Below, piece by piece: positions 1 through 6,486 of a stretch of 6,486 bases of DNA. Source of the stretch: Rhizorhabdus sp. (GTDB taxonomy: Bacteria; Pseudomonadota; Alphaproteobacteria; Sphingomonadales; Sphingomonadaceae); contig SCUQ01000179.1 in NCBI GenBank assembly GCA_004297635.1, forward strand, positions 1 to 6,486, read 5' to 3'. The stretch's first letter is position 1. Each line of letters starts with the position of its first letter. A program made the position numbers and the translations under genes. The notes under the pieces are model-generated. The model was not told the DNA's origin. It saw nothing but the letters and a program-made list of their open reading frames with translations, and did not search any database.

Positions 1-126
1 GGCCGCTTCGACGCCGCGCAATATGCCGCCTTCTTCCGGCTCAACGCCTATAGCATCGCCGGCCTGTCCTTCGTCATCGCGTGGAGCCTGGGCCGCGCGG
101 CGATGGCCCATAAGCACCGGCGCTAG
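1..126 (+). CDS. C-terminal end of an unidentified membrane protein (5' truncated by window edge)
   Basis: Frame 1 is open from the first base to a TAG at 124-126, giving the last 41 residues of a protein whose start lies outside the window. The visible part has a polar, aromatic lead-in (FDAAQYAAFFRLN), then a hydrophobic stretch of about 18 residues (AYSIAGLSFVIAWSLG) that fits a final transmembrane helix. It ends in a short basic tail (HKHRR), which by the positive-inside rule would be cytoplasmic. I do not recognise the family. The plus frame is preferred over the antisense frame, which is also open, because the plus reading has a coherent helix followed by a basic stop-transfer tail. The antisense reading has low-information Gly/Glu/Ala-rich composition. 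It converges on the 133-aa gene, and I see no clear terminator between them. Confidence 0.6.
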   Translation, partial: GRFDAAQYAAFFRLNAYSIAGLSFVIAWSLGRAAMAHKHRR

Positions 127-288
127 GCCCAGCCGAGCAGTCGTCCGGCCTTTGCCGTGGCACAGATAGCCTCTGCGATCGAACAGCTGCCTCGCCTCGA
201 TCAACGCACGGCGCAGGCCCGCGATGTGTGAACGTCGATGAGGTGCGCACAGAATACGCCCTCCCTCCCCTGTGCAGCTGGGGCGGGA
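127..288. other. Convergent intergenic spacer, no gene assigned
   Basis: This lies between the TAG of the left-edge gene and the stop of the minus-strand 133-aa gene. I see no hairpin followed by a T-tract on either strand, only 4-bp stems such as GGGC/GCCC around 281-295. The frame of the upstream gene stays open for 34 codons after its TAG, to a TGA at 229-231. The minus frame of the 133-aa gene also stays open after its stop. Neither continuation has a start codon with a credible ribosome binding site, so no gene is called. Confidence 0.4.
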
Positions 289-690
289 TCAGCCCTTCGG
301 CGGTTTGCCGCGCGGGGGAGCGCCTTCAGGCCGGCCGCCGCCCTCGGGGCGCGGCTGGCGGGGGGGACGACCGCCGCGGACATGGCCGCGCGCCGGGCCG
401 CGCGGCTCGCGCGGCGGGGTCTGGGGCGGGCGGGCGGTGCCGGCCACCTTGGGATTGAGGACGGTATAGCCTTCCGACTGCAGCCGGGTGAAGGCGGCCC
501 GCACGCTCGTCTGGATCGATGCCTGCAGTTCGGCGGGCAGATCCTGGAAGGTGGTATTGGGATGGATCGCGGCGATATCGCGCAGCATCGCGTTGGGCAG
601 ACCCTTCGATGCGGCGCGCAGCGCGCCGAGCCCGTCGATGACCGCGCTCACGATCACATCGTGCATCACCTCGGCGGCTGGCTTGGTCAC
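289..690 (-). CDS. Hypothetical small protein with a disordered Arg/Pro/Gly-rich tail
   Basis: This encodes 133 aa of unknown function. The start chosen is GTG at 690-688 because GGAGAG at 701-696 sits 5 nt upstream. The frame can be extended to a TTG at 762, but that start has no ribosome binding site and the added residues look like untranslated sequence. Residues 1-80 look folded and mainly helical: DVIVSAVIDGLGAL, then a central segment with FQDLPAELQASIQTSVRAAF, ending in a short EGYTVLNP segment. Residues 84-133 are low complexity, with 10 Arg, 2 Lys, 15 Pro and 11 Gly against 3 Glu, and include one RGG at 105-107. Such tails often bind nucleic acid or other polyanions, but here that is only inference. 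There is no signal peptide or membrane segment, so it is probably cytoplasmic. It follows the lipoprotein gene on the same strand after 92 bp and might be co-transcribed. A TATAGC hexamer at 736-731 could be a -10 box, but no -35 sits at good spacing. I do not recognise the family. Confidence 0.7.
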   Translation of the reverse strand: MTKPAAEVMHDVIVSAVIDGLGALRAASKGLPNAMLRDIAAIHPNTTFQDLPAELQASIQTSVRAAFTRLQSEGYTVLNPKVAGTARPPQTPPREPRGPARGHVRGGRPPRQPRPEGGGRPEGAPPRGKPPKG

Positions 691-695
691 GTCGA

Positions 696-701
696 CTCTC
701 C
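696..701 (-). promoter_or_regulatory. Ribosome binding site that fixes the GTG start of the 133-aa gene
   Basis: On the minus strand the sequence reads GGAGAG, five bases, then GTG. It is the only Shine-Dalgarno-like match near any possible start of this frame. It therefore decides for the GTG at 690-688 over the TTG at 762-760. Confidence 0.6.
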
Positions 702-782
702 GGTGGTCGGCCACGGCCGATTGTCGGGTTGCTATACATTCTGCATCGCCGGACGAAAGCAAAATGCGACGGAGCCGCCTGC

Positions 783-3257
783 TTAGTCAGATCGTCGGGC
801 AGCCCCGGCGACGACGCTGCGACTGACGGGGTCGGCAGAGGTCGTGCTGTTGCGCAATGTGACCTTGACCAGCGTGTTGGGGATCAGATTCTCCAGGTCG
901 AGCAGCAGATCGCCTGCGGCGGTGACCTTCCAACCCTCTGCCTCGGAGGGCAGCACCACGCCGGCACGGGTCTGAACCGTGGCCAGCTGCGCGCCCTCCA
1001 CCGACAGGTACATGGAGGGAGCATCGTCCTTATTGTCTTTCGACTTCGTCGCCGACACGACCAGCCGGCCCCTACCGGTGACCGGATCGGCAAGAATGGC
1101 GCTGGCGGTGGCCGCGATGGTGAAGGGCGGCGGGGCCTTGCCCGGCGATGCTTCGGCCTGCGTCACCGTGTAGATTTGGCAGCGGCCCTTATCCTGCTCC
1201 GTCGCAACACAGTTGTCCTGCTTGGTCGCCAGCCAGACGGTGAGGTCGAGTTTCGCCTTCTTGTCGATATCGAACCGCGAGAGCTTCTGGAATTTGGCAG
1301 TGATCGACTTGCCATCGGCGGGGACATTGGTTTCCGTAGCCCGCAGCGTGGTCTTGGTCGCCGCGTCGTACAGCACGACGGAGAAGGGCTGCCGAACCAG
1401 ATCCTTGCCCTGGTACAGCGTGACGCTGCTGTCGCTGTCTCCGTTCAGGATCAGCGCGGTCTGAAACGGAGGCAGCGTCGGAGTGCGCTTGCGCAGCGTG
1501 ATCGGGATATTGGTGAAGGCATATTGGCCGGTCGGCCGCAGCGCTTGCAGCTCTGTCCACAGCGGGGCTGCGACCATCTGATAACGCGTGCGGGCCAGCG
1601 TGAGGCAGCGCACGTCCTGATCCTCCACGAACGGGCCGACCTCGCCGCCATCCCAGCGTTCGATCGTGCCCTTGCCCGGATAGGGTCTCTTCAGTGGTTC
1701 GCGGGTCGGCGGGGGGCGGTTCTCCCGCCGTGCGCCTATCTGAGCGAGCGCGAAATCGCGGTCCTCCTTTCGCAGATAATCCTGACCTTCGAGCAGCTGG
1801 TGATAGTTGCCCCCGGTCGAACCGAAATAGGATCGCCCGAGGAGCTTCTCGAAGAAATTATTGCACGCTCCGGCCTGCGGATGGCGATTGAGCACATATG
1901 CGAAGAAGCGCTCTCGTTCCTGGCGCGACACCCATTGATACATGCGTGCGAGTTCCAGATAATTGAAATCGCCGGGGAAGGTGTCCTGGACGCGGGCGAT
2001 CTGCTCGTGAAGCCGCGCCGTGCTGGGCCTATATTCAAGTGTCTTGCCCGTATCTCCGTCGCGAAACACGGTGCGCGTCACTGCGGTGAGCAGGCGTCGG
2101 CCATCTACTTCATAGCCGGAGCCGCTGGCACTGACGCAGGGCTGGTAGATCACAACCAGGGATATGAAATGATTGCGTGGCGCCATCACATGGCCGTAGC
2201 GCGGGCTCTGCACGGCGCCGAGACGCACGCGCACCGTGTCGTCGCTGAGCTTCGCGACGGTAAGCAGGCTGTTCGTGTCGCGCCCTTCGGTGCGGCGCAG
2301 CGCCTCCATCGTCCGGCCGAATTGGCCGCTTCCCCCGACATTGCCCGCCGTTCCAACCAGCGCGAGAGCCAGCTGGCGGACATTGTCGGTGGATCGCGCC
2401 GCGCGCAGTCCCTCCAGATTGTCGGTGACGATCATCGGCAATATCTGCAGCGTGGGATAGCTGCCGGCCGCGCATTTGTTCTGCCGGTTTTCGATCAGCG
2501 TGGCTGGCGAAAGCATCGGTCCGGTGCCCTTCGCCCGATAGCCCTCTTCATTCAGTTGCAGACCGAGTGAGAGGCCGGCGCGGCTCTGTTCGTCCTCGGC
2601 ATGCAGCGTGATGTCGGCCTCGACATCATAGGGCATGGAGCGCGCATTGGGCATCACGGTCAGCTGGAGGCGAACGACGAAAGCCTGCGTTTCGGGGGCT
2701 GCGGCGACACTGCGGATATACCGATTGAGCAGCGCCACTTCCTGCTGGAGCGCCGTCGCGGCGAGATAGCGGAGCATCGGATCGTCGCTGAGCGCGCCCG
2801 CGCTCAGCGCGGTCAGGGCGGCGGCCCCTTGCGGGGTCATGGCAGCTGCGGTCGGCGCCGCGCCCGACTGACGGCTTTTCTTGTTCTCGGTCGTCGTCAC
2901 CAGTTCACCGGTTTCGGGATCGGTGACCTCGGTCGTGGCGCGGCTGTAGCTGCTGGTGGGCAGGCCGACCTGGAGATTGGCGGTCAGGATATCAGCGAGC
3001 CGTTCGTCGAAGCTCTGCGTGGTCGGGATCGCCGCGGCGAGCGCCGTGGCACTGTCCATCTTGAACTTGGGCTCCAGATCCGACGCGATATCGGCCCATT
3101 CGATAGGGTCGCCGCTGCGCGAGATCGTCACCGACCCCACGTCGTCGGCCCATTTGACCCGTAGCCCCTGTTCAAAGGTCGGATAAGCCGCACAGCCCTG
3201 CAACGATAGCGTGCATGCCATGATCCCGACCAGCAGTCCGTGGCGGCTCCACCGCAT
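783..3257 (-). CDS. Large uncharacterised lipoprotein (824 aa), probably outer-membrane anchored
   Basis: The start is ATG at 3257-3255, with AGAGGGGGA just upstream, and the stop is TAA at 785-783. The N-terminus is a lipoprotein signal: basic MRWSRHG, a hydrophobic core [13 protein letters not shown], and lipobox LQGC with the lipidated Cys at residue 22. Residues 23 and 24 are Ala, not Asp, which favours sorting to the outer membrane. The mature protein is about 800 residues. Residues 105-155 form a Thr/Ala/Ser-rich, probably flexible linker. Residues 160-375 alternate helices with beta-type segments ([23 protein letters not shown]). Residues 425-510 are helical and aromatic-rich. Residues 505-530 are Pro/Arg-rich ([18 protein letters not shown]). 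Residues 595-815 look like consecutive beta-sandwich, possibly Ig-like, units. Cysteines at 262, 374, 465, 551, 683 and 693 could form disulfides in the periplasm, and C683/C693 are close enough for a local loop. I see no catalytic motif and recognise no family, so a structural or assembly role is possible but unproven. It is transcribed divergently from rlmN. A 613-aa frame on the opposite strand (729-2570) is rejected as its shadow. Confidence 0.85.
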   Translation of the reverse strand: MRWSRHGLLVGIMACTLSLQGCAAYPTFEQGLRVKWADDVGSVTISRSGDPIEWADIASDLEPKFKMDSATALAAAIPTTQSFDERLADILTANLQVGLPTSSYSRATTEVTDPETGELVTTTENKKSRQSGAAPTAAAMTPQGAAALTALSAGALSDDPMLRYLAATALQQEVALLNRYIRSVAAAPETQAFVVRLQLTVMPNARSMPYDVEADITLHAEDEQSRAGLSLGLQLNEEGYRAKGTGPMLSPATLIENRQNKCAAGSYPTLQILPMIVTDNLEGLRAARSTDNVRQLALALVGTAGNVGGSGQFGRTMEALRRTEGRDTNSLLTVAKLSDDTVRVRLGAVQSPRYGHVMAPRNHFISLVVIYQPCVSASGSGYEVDGRRLLTAVTRTVFRDGDTGKTLEYRPSTARLHEQIARVQDTFPGDFNYLELARMYQWVSRQERERFFAYVLNRHPQAGACNNFFEKLLGRSYFGSTGGNYHQLLEGQDYLRKEDRDFALAQIGARRENRPPPTREPLKRPYPGKGTIERWDGGEVGPFVEDQDVRCLTLARTRYQMVAAPLWTELQALRPTGQYAFTNIPITLRKRTPTLPPFQTALILNGDSDSSVTLYQGKDLVRQPFSVVLYDAATKTTLRATETNVPADGKSITAKFQKLSRFDIDKKAKLDLTVWLATKQDNCVATEQDKGRCQIYTVTQAEASPGKAPPPFTIAATASAILADPVTGRGRLVVSATKSKDNKDDAPSMYLSVEGAQLATVQTRAGVVLPSEAEGWKVTAAGDLLLDLENLIPNTLVKVTLRNSTTSADPVSRSVVAGAARRSD

Positions 3258-3415
3258 ATGCTTCCCCCTCTTTGCCCTCGCTTTCTATTTCATGGGCGCA
3301 ACGGCCTGCCGCTTACGGGATTCCCCGAAGACTGGTCCGTTATGGACTTTCCGGCATTTGCGGCTCCCCCGGTCCGCCAGTGGAAAATCCGGCGCATATC
3401 GCTTATGTGGCAGCG
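3258..3415. other. Divergent intergenic region between the lipoprotein gene and rlmN
   Basis: These 158 bp must hold the 5' ends of both genes unless rlmN starts further upstream. I searched both strands for TTGACA/TATAAT-like pairs at 16-18 bp spacing and found none I would defend. TTGCGG near 3356-3361 lacks a matching -10, and CATAAC on the minus strand lacks a -35. The rlmN reading frame stays open back to 3272, so part of the region is formally translatable, but no ribosome binding site supports an earlier start. Confidence 0.4.
3263..3271 (-). promoter_or_regulatory. Ribosome binding site of the lipoprotein gene
   Basis: The minus strand reads AGAGGGGGA, five bases, then the ATG at 3257-3255. 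The purine-rich run at normal spacing, followed at once by a lipoprotein signal peptide, makes this start well supported. Confidence 0.6.
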
Positions 3416-4624
3416 ATGAATCATCCCCAGCCCATCTCGATGTCGATCCCCGGCCATATCGATCCCGTGCCCGTGCCGCGCCCGTTCAAGCCGCGGCAGG
3501 ATGGCCGGATCGACCTGCTCGGCCTGACGCGAGACGATCTGCGCATGGCGCTGGAGACCGCGCAGCTCGAGCCGAAGCAGGCCAAGCTGCGCGCCAAGCA
3601 GATCTTCCAGTGGATGTATAATCGCGGCGTCACCGATTTCGCGCTGATGACCGACATCGCCAAGGACATGCGTGGCTGGCTGGAGCAGCGCTTCGTCGTG
3701 TCGCGTCCCGAGGTCGTCGAGGCGCAGGTCTCGACCGATGGCACCCGCAAATGGCTGCTCCGCTCCGACGACGGCCAGGATTATGAAATGGTGTTCATCC
3801 CCGATGCCGATCGGGGCACGCTGTGCGTCTCCAGCCAGGTCGGCTGCACGCTCAACTGCCGCTTCTGCTACACCGGCACGATGCGGCTCGTCCGCAATCT
3901 CACCCCCGGCGAGATCGTCGGCCAGGTGATGCTGGCCCGCGATTCGCTCGGCGAATGGCCGTCGCAGCCCGAAGGGCGGATGCTCACCAACATCGTGATG
4001 ATGGGAATGGGCGAGCCGCTCTACAATTTCGACAATGTCCGCGATGCGCTGAAGCTCGTCATGGACGGCGACGGGCTGGCGCTGTCGAAGCGCCGCATCA
4101 CCCTGTCCACCTCGGGCGTGGTGCCGATGATGGCCCGCGCCGGCGAGGAGATCGGCGTCAACCTGGCCGTCTCGCTGCACGCCGTGACCAAGGCGGTGCG
4201 CGACGAGATCGTCCCGCTCAACCGCAAATATGGGCTGGAGGAACTGCTCCAGGCGTGCGCCGACTATCCGGGTGCCAACAATGCGCGGCGCATCACCTTC
4301 GAATATGTGATGCTCAAGGACAAGAATGACAGCGACGACGACGCCCGCGAGCTGGTCCGCCTGCTGAAGAAGTACAAGCTGCCGGCCAAGGTGAACCTGA
4401 TCCCGTTCAACCCCTGGCCGGGTGCGGGCTATGAATGCTCCGATCCCGATCGGATCGCCCGCTTCTCCGACATCATCTTCAAGGCCGGCATCTCGGCCCC
4501 GGTACGCACCCCGCGCGGGCGCGACATCATGGCCGCCTGCGGGCAGCTCAAATCGGCGGCGGAGAAGAAGAGCCGCGCCGAACTCGACCGGCTGGCCGAA
4601 GAGAAGCAGGCGGCGCTGGGCTGA
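3416..4624 (+). CDS. rlmN: RlmN, dual-specificity 23S rRNA A2503 / tRNA A37 C2-methyltransferase
   Basis: This radical-SAM enzyme methylates C2 of adenine 2503 in 23S rRNA and of A37 in certain tRNAs, in the cytoplasm. The 402-aa product carries all the family hallmarks. The 4Fe-4S motif CX3CX2C is at C144, C148 and C151, within [10 protein letters not shown]. The mechanistic Cys that resolves the methylene adduct is C137 ([11 protein letters not shown]. coli C118). The methyl-carrying Cys is C375 (AACGQL, E. coli C355), and the proposed base is E124 (YEMVFIP, E. coli E105). The SAM-contact segments MGMGEP (196-201) and SLHA (253-256) are present. An N-terminal helical domain of about 100 residues precedes the core, and a charged Lys/Glu helix ends the protein. 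ATG 3416 was chosen because it gives the usual N-terminus and length. Its upstream GTGGCAGCG is a weak ribosome binding site, and in-frame codons continue upstream to 3272. It lies divergent to the lipoprotein gene and 119 bp before cfa. The function is firm, the exact start less so. Confidence 0.96.
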   Translation: MNHPQPISMSIPGHIDPVPVPRPFKPRQDGRIDLLGLTRDDLRMALETAQLEPKQAKLRAKQIFQWMYNRGVTDFALMTDIAKDMRGWLEQRFVVSRPEVVEAQVSTDGTRKWLLRSDDGQDYEMVFIPDADRGTLCVSSQVGCTLNCRFCYTGTMRLVRNLTPGEIVGQVMLARDSLGEWPSQPEGRMLTNIVMMGMGEPLYNFDNVRDALKLVMDGDGLALSKRRITLSTSGVVPMMARAGEEIGVNLAVSLHAVTKAVRDEIVPLNRKYGLEELLQACADYPGANNARRITFEYVMLKDKNDSDDDARELVRLLKKYKLPAKVNLIPFNPWPGAGYECSDPDRIARFSDIIFKAGISAPVRTPRGRDIMAACGQLKSAAEKKSRAELDRLAEEKQAALG

Positions 4625-4684
4625 GCCCGCCCGTCGCTTTCCCGCCCGGGGAGCTGCGCTGTCACCGTTAAACGCGTCGCGCTA

Positions 4685-4715
4685 AACCCCTTGCATGGCG
4701 CGATATTTCGGGGTT
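4685..4715. repeat. Short inverted repeat bracketing the putative cfa promoter
   Basis: AACCCC at 4685-4690 and GGGGTT at 4710-4715 are perfect 6-bp inverted arms separated by 19 bp. The left arm abuts the candidate -35 box and the right arm lies at the edge of the candidate -10. This arrangement could be an operator or a weak hairpin at the end of the rlmN transcript. No T-tract follows, so it is a poor intrinsic terminator. Arms this short can arise by chance. Confidence 0.25.
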
Positions 4716-4720
4716 GTTAT
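4691..4720 (+). promoter_or_regulatory. Candidate sigma-70 type promoter for cfa
   Basis: TTGCAT (4691-4696, 4 of 6 to TTGACA) and TGTTAT (4715-4720, 4 of 6 to TATAAT) are separated by 18 bp. Transcription would start near 4727 and give a short leader of about 17 nt carrying the AGGAG ribosome binding site. The local AT content (GATATTT) is higher than the surroundings. This suggests cfa can be transcribed independently of rlmN. The match is moderate and no experiment supports it. Confidence 0.35.
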
Positions 4721-4731
4721 GCACTGCCTTC

Positions 4732-4736
4732 AGGAG
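4732..4736 (+). promoter_or_regulatory. Ribosome binding site that fixes the cfa start
   Basis: AGGAG lies 7 nt before ATG 4744. This selects the ATG over the in-frame TTG at 4714, which would add ten residues and place the ribosome binding site inside the coding region. Confidence 0.75.
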
Positions 4737-4743
4737 TGCGCCC

Positions 4744-5982
4744 ATGTCGCTGTTCGATCGTTTCGTCGGCCATCTCTTCAAGCGTGGCGACATGACGATA
4801 ATCCTGGCCGACGGAACCGTCCGGCGGTTCGGATCGCCCGATCCGGCACTCAAGCCCGTCACGATCCGCTTTCTCGACAAGGGCGTCCCCGGCTTCATCG
4901 CCACCAACCCGCATCTCCACGCCGCCGAGGCTTTCATGGACGGGCGGCTGGTGATCGAGCAGGGCGACATCCGTGATCTGGTCGACCTCGTCCGCGCCAA
5001 CGGGCGGTGGGAGGAGGCGCGGGTCACGCTGCGCGGCACCCTGCGCAACCTGATCCGGGACCGGCTGCGCGCGCGGGTGCAGAGCTTCAACTGGGCGGGC
5101 CGCTCGAAGGCCAATGTCGCGCATCACTATGATCTGAACGACCGGCTGTACGATCTCTTCCTCGATGCCGACCGCCAATATAGCTGCGCCTATTTCACCG
5201 ATCCCGGCAACAGCCTGGATCAGGCGCAGGCCGACAAGAAGGCGCATATCGCCGCCAAGCTCCATCTGAAGCCGGGGCTAAGGGTGCTCGACATCGGCTG
5301 CGGCTGGGGCGGGATGGCGCTCTACCTGAACCGGGTGGCCGACGTCGACGTGCTCGGCATCACCCTGTCCGAGGAGCAGCTGAAGGTCGCGCGGCGCCGC
5401 GCCGCGGAGGCGGGGGTATCGGACCGGGTGAAGTTCGAGCTGATCGATTATCGCCAGCTGGACGGGACATTCGACCGGATCGTGTCGGTCGGCATGTTCG
5501 AGCATGTCGGCGTGCCGCAATATCCCGCCTTCTTTCTGAAATGCCGCGATCTGCTCGCCATCGACGGGGTGATGCTGCTGCACACGATCGGACGGCTGGG
5601 CGGGCCGGGAAAGACCGACGCCTTCACGCTCAAATATATCTTCCCCGGCGGCTATAATCCCGCGCTGTCGGAGATCACCGGCGCGAGCGAGCAGGCGCGG
5701 ATGATGGTGTCCGATGTCGAGACGCTGCGCATCCATTATGCGCTGACGCTCGATCGCTGGTACGACCGGACGATGGCGGCGAAGGATGCGATCGTCGCGC
5801 TCTATGACGAGCGGTTTTTCCGGATGTGGACCTTCTACCTGGCCGGCGCGCGGGCCGCCTTCCTCCATGGCAATCTGTGCAACTATCAGATCCAATATGT
5901 CCGCGACCGCCGCGCCCTGCCGATCACGCGCGACTATATGGGCGAGGCGGAGCGCCGGCTCGCCGAACCGCCGCTTTCCTGA
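4744..5982 (+). CDS. cfa: Cyclopropane-fatty-acyl-phospholipid synthase (class I SAM methyltransferase)
   Basis: This enzyme transfers a methylene group from S-adenosylmethionine across the double bond of unsaturated acyl chains in membrane phospholipids, working at the inner face of the cytoplasmic membrane. The product is 412 aa, slightly longer than the E. coli enzyme (about 382). Residues 1-110 form the N-terminal lipid-binding domain, and the Rossmann methyltransferase domain follows. SAM motif I is VLDIGCGWGG at 181-190, and YSCAYF with the family Cys is at 146-151 (C148). GMFEHVG (250-256) carries E253, LLHTIG (278-283) carries H280 and I282, and HY (331-332) carries Y332. These five match the bicarbonate-binding set described for E. 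coli (C139, E239, H266, I268, Y317). The residue aligned with E. coli C354 is Ala369, in FYLAGARAAF. ATG 4744 has AGGAG 7 nt upstream. It lies 119 bp after rlmN with its own candidate promoter and converges on galU. It could be a related fatty-acid methyltransferase with a different product, but the intact site favours cyclopropanation. Confidence 0.93.
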   Translation: MSLFDRFVGHLFKRGDMTIILADGTVRRFGSPDPALKPVTIRFLDKGVPGFIATNPHLHAAEAFMDGRLVIEQGDIRDLVDLVRANGRWEEARVTLRGTLRNLIRDRLRARVQSFNWAGRSKANVAHHYDLNDRLYDLFLDADRQYSCAYFTDPGNSLDQAQADKKAHIAAKLHLKPGLRVLDIGCGWGGMALYLNRVADVDVLGITLSEEQLKVARRRAAEAGVSDRVKFELIDYRQLDGTFDRIVSVGMFEHVGVPQYPAFFLKCRDLLAIDGVMLLHTIGRLGGPGKTDAFTLKYIFPGGYNPALSEITGASEQARMMVSDVETLRIHYALTLDRWYDRTMAAKDAIVALYDERFFRMWTFYLAGARAAFLHGNLCNYQIQYVRDRRALPITRDYMGEAERRLAEPPLS

Positions 5983-6009
5983 CGGGGAACCGCGTCCGGC
6001 GCCTTGGGG

Positions 6010-6486
6010 TCAGACCAGGGTGCGGATGAAGGCGCGCACCGAATCCGCGATCTCGGGCCGCTCCAGCGCCAGCGCGATATTGGCCTGGATGAAGCCGGCA
6101 TTGTCGCCGCAGTCATGCCGCTCGCCATCGAAGGTAAGCGCGTGGAAGGGCTGCACGCCGACCAGCTTGGCCATCGCGTCGGTCAGCTGGATTTCCCCGC
6201 CGGCGCCGCGCTCGCCCTTGTCGAGCAGCGCGAAGATCTCGGGCTGGAGGATGTAGCGGCCGACGATGGCGAGCCGCGAGGGGGCGGACCCCGCCGCCGG
6301 CTTTTCCACCATCCGGCGCACCTCGGTCACCGCACCTTCGGCCAGGCCGGGATCGACGATGCCATATTTGTGGGTCTGGTCTTCGGGCACCTCGAGCACC
6401 GCCACGACATTGCCGCCCTTGGCGTCATAGGTGCCCATCATCTGCTTCAGGCAGGGGGCGGCCGGGTTCCACAGCAGCTCGTCGGG
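6010..6486 (-). CDS. galU: GalU, UTP-glucose-1-phosphate uridylyltransferase (N-terminus beyond window edge)
   Basis: GalU makes UDP-glucose from UTP and glucose-1-phosphate in the cytoplasm, feeding exopolysaccharide, glycolipid and LPS-type sugar synthesis. The window holds the C-terminal 158 residues, ending in TGA at 6012-6010. About 130 N-terminal residues, including the nucleotide-binding GxGTR loop, lie outside. Visible residues include the PDELL segment at the edge (its Asp matches the metal-binding Asp of E. coli LPD), HKYGIVDP (39-46), VEKP (60-63, with the catalytic-type Lys62), LAIVGRYIL (72-80), GGEIQLTDA (96-104) and HDCGDNAGF (124-132). The order and spacing match GalU and not the bifunctional GlmU or RfbA relatives. 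The HDCG motif usually continues with Ser/Asn then Lys, but here it is DN, so Lys is replaced by Asn129. An internal ATG at 6441 is not the start, because the frame continues with homologous residues to the edge. The gene is convergent with cfa, 27 bp apart. Confidence 0.93.
   Translation of the reverse strand, partial: PDELLWNPAAPCLKQMMGTYDAKGGNVVAVLEVPEDQTHKYGIVDPGLAEGAVTEVRRMVEKPAAGSAPSRLAIVGRYILQPEIFALLDKGERGAGGEIQLTDAMAKLVGVQPFHALTFDGERHDCGDNAGFIQANIALALERPEIADSVRAFIRTLV

Noticed and set aside
127..288. Minus-strand coding continuation (reading such as ALIEARQLFDRRGY) as a small gene
   Set aside because: The frame is open but begins only at the stop of the 133-aa gene. It has no ATG or GTG with a ribosome binding site and runs into antisense of the left-edge gene.
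729..2570. 613-aa open frame on the plus strand
   Set aside because: It is antisense to the lipoprotein gene, which has a convincing signal peptide, lipobox and ribosome binding site. The plus reading is rich in Arg, Gly, His and Leu, with no domain and no ribosome binding site, typical of a high-GC antisense shadow.
3290..4180. 296-aa open frame on the minus strand
   Set aside because: It lies opposite rlmN, whose family motifs are unambiguous. The His/Asp/Arg/Gly-rich composition is that of a shadow frame.
4633..4655. Possible hairpin TCCC-GCCCG-GGGA after rlmN as a terminator
   Set aside because: The stem is only 4 bp and no run of T follows. GC-rich sequence gives many such stems by chance.
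5278..5895. 205-aa open frame on the minus strand, and 4717-5265 likewise
   Set aside because: Both are antisense to the cfa coding region, which has intact SAM and bicarbonate-site motifs. They have no independent start signals or recognisable domains.
5980..6013. CTGAC/GTCAG inverted repeat between cfa and galU as a bidirectional terminator
   Set aside because: Only 5 bp pair before G-G mismatches, and there is no T-tract on either side. The arms mostly reflect the two TGA stop codons facing each other.

Overview
This is a GC-rich window (roughly two thirds G+C by eye) with few codons ending in A. Codons such as CGC, GGC and GTC mix with TAT, CAT and AAA. The protein sequences and this codon style suggest an alphaproteobacterium, most likely a sphingomonad (Sphingomonas/Rhizorhabdus type). 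That assignment is inference from protein resemblance, since no rRNA gene is present. The content looks chromosomal: I see no insertion sequence, integrase, tRNA or CRISPR array.

Layout, left to right. The 3' end of an unidentified membrane-protein gene (+) runs in from the left edge. It converges on two minus-strand genes: a large uncharacterised lipoprotein (824 aa) and, 92 bp downstream of it, a 133-aa protein with a disordered Arg/Pro/Gly tail. A 158-bp divergent spacer separates the lipoprotein gene from rlmN (+), which encodes the radical-SAM rRNA/tRNA adenine-C2 methyltransferase. After 119 bp, which contain a candidate promoter and a strong ribosome binding site, comes cfa (+), a cyclopropane-fatty-acyl-phospholipid synthase. 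It converges, across only 27 bp, on the 3' part of galU (-), UTP-glucose-1-phosphate uridylyltransferase, which runs off the right edge.

The three named genes are housekeeping or envelope-physiology functions: RlmN in ribosome and tRNA modification, Cfa in remodelling unsaturated membrane phospholipids, and GalU in UDP-glucose supply for polysaccharides. They use S-adenosylmethionine (RlmN, Cfa) or nucleotide sugars and do not form an obvious pathway. The truly uncharacterised part is the lipoprotein plus the small basic-tailed protein. No defence, mobile or biosynthetic system is evident, and I do not claim one. The points most worth a second look are the orphan lipoprotein, the replacement of the family Cys by Ala near the Cfa C-terminus, and an Asn where GalU usually has Lys in its C-terminal active-site motif.
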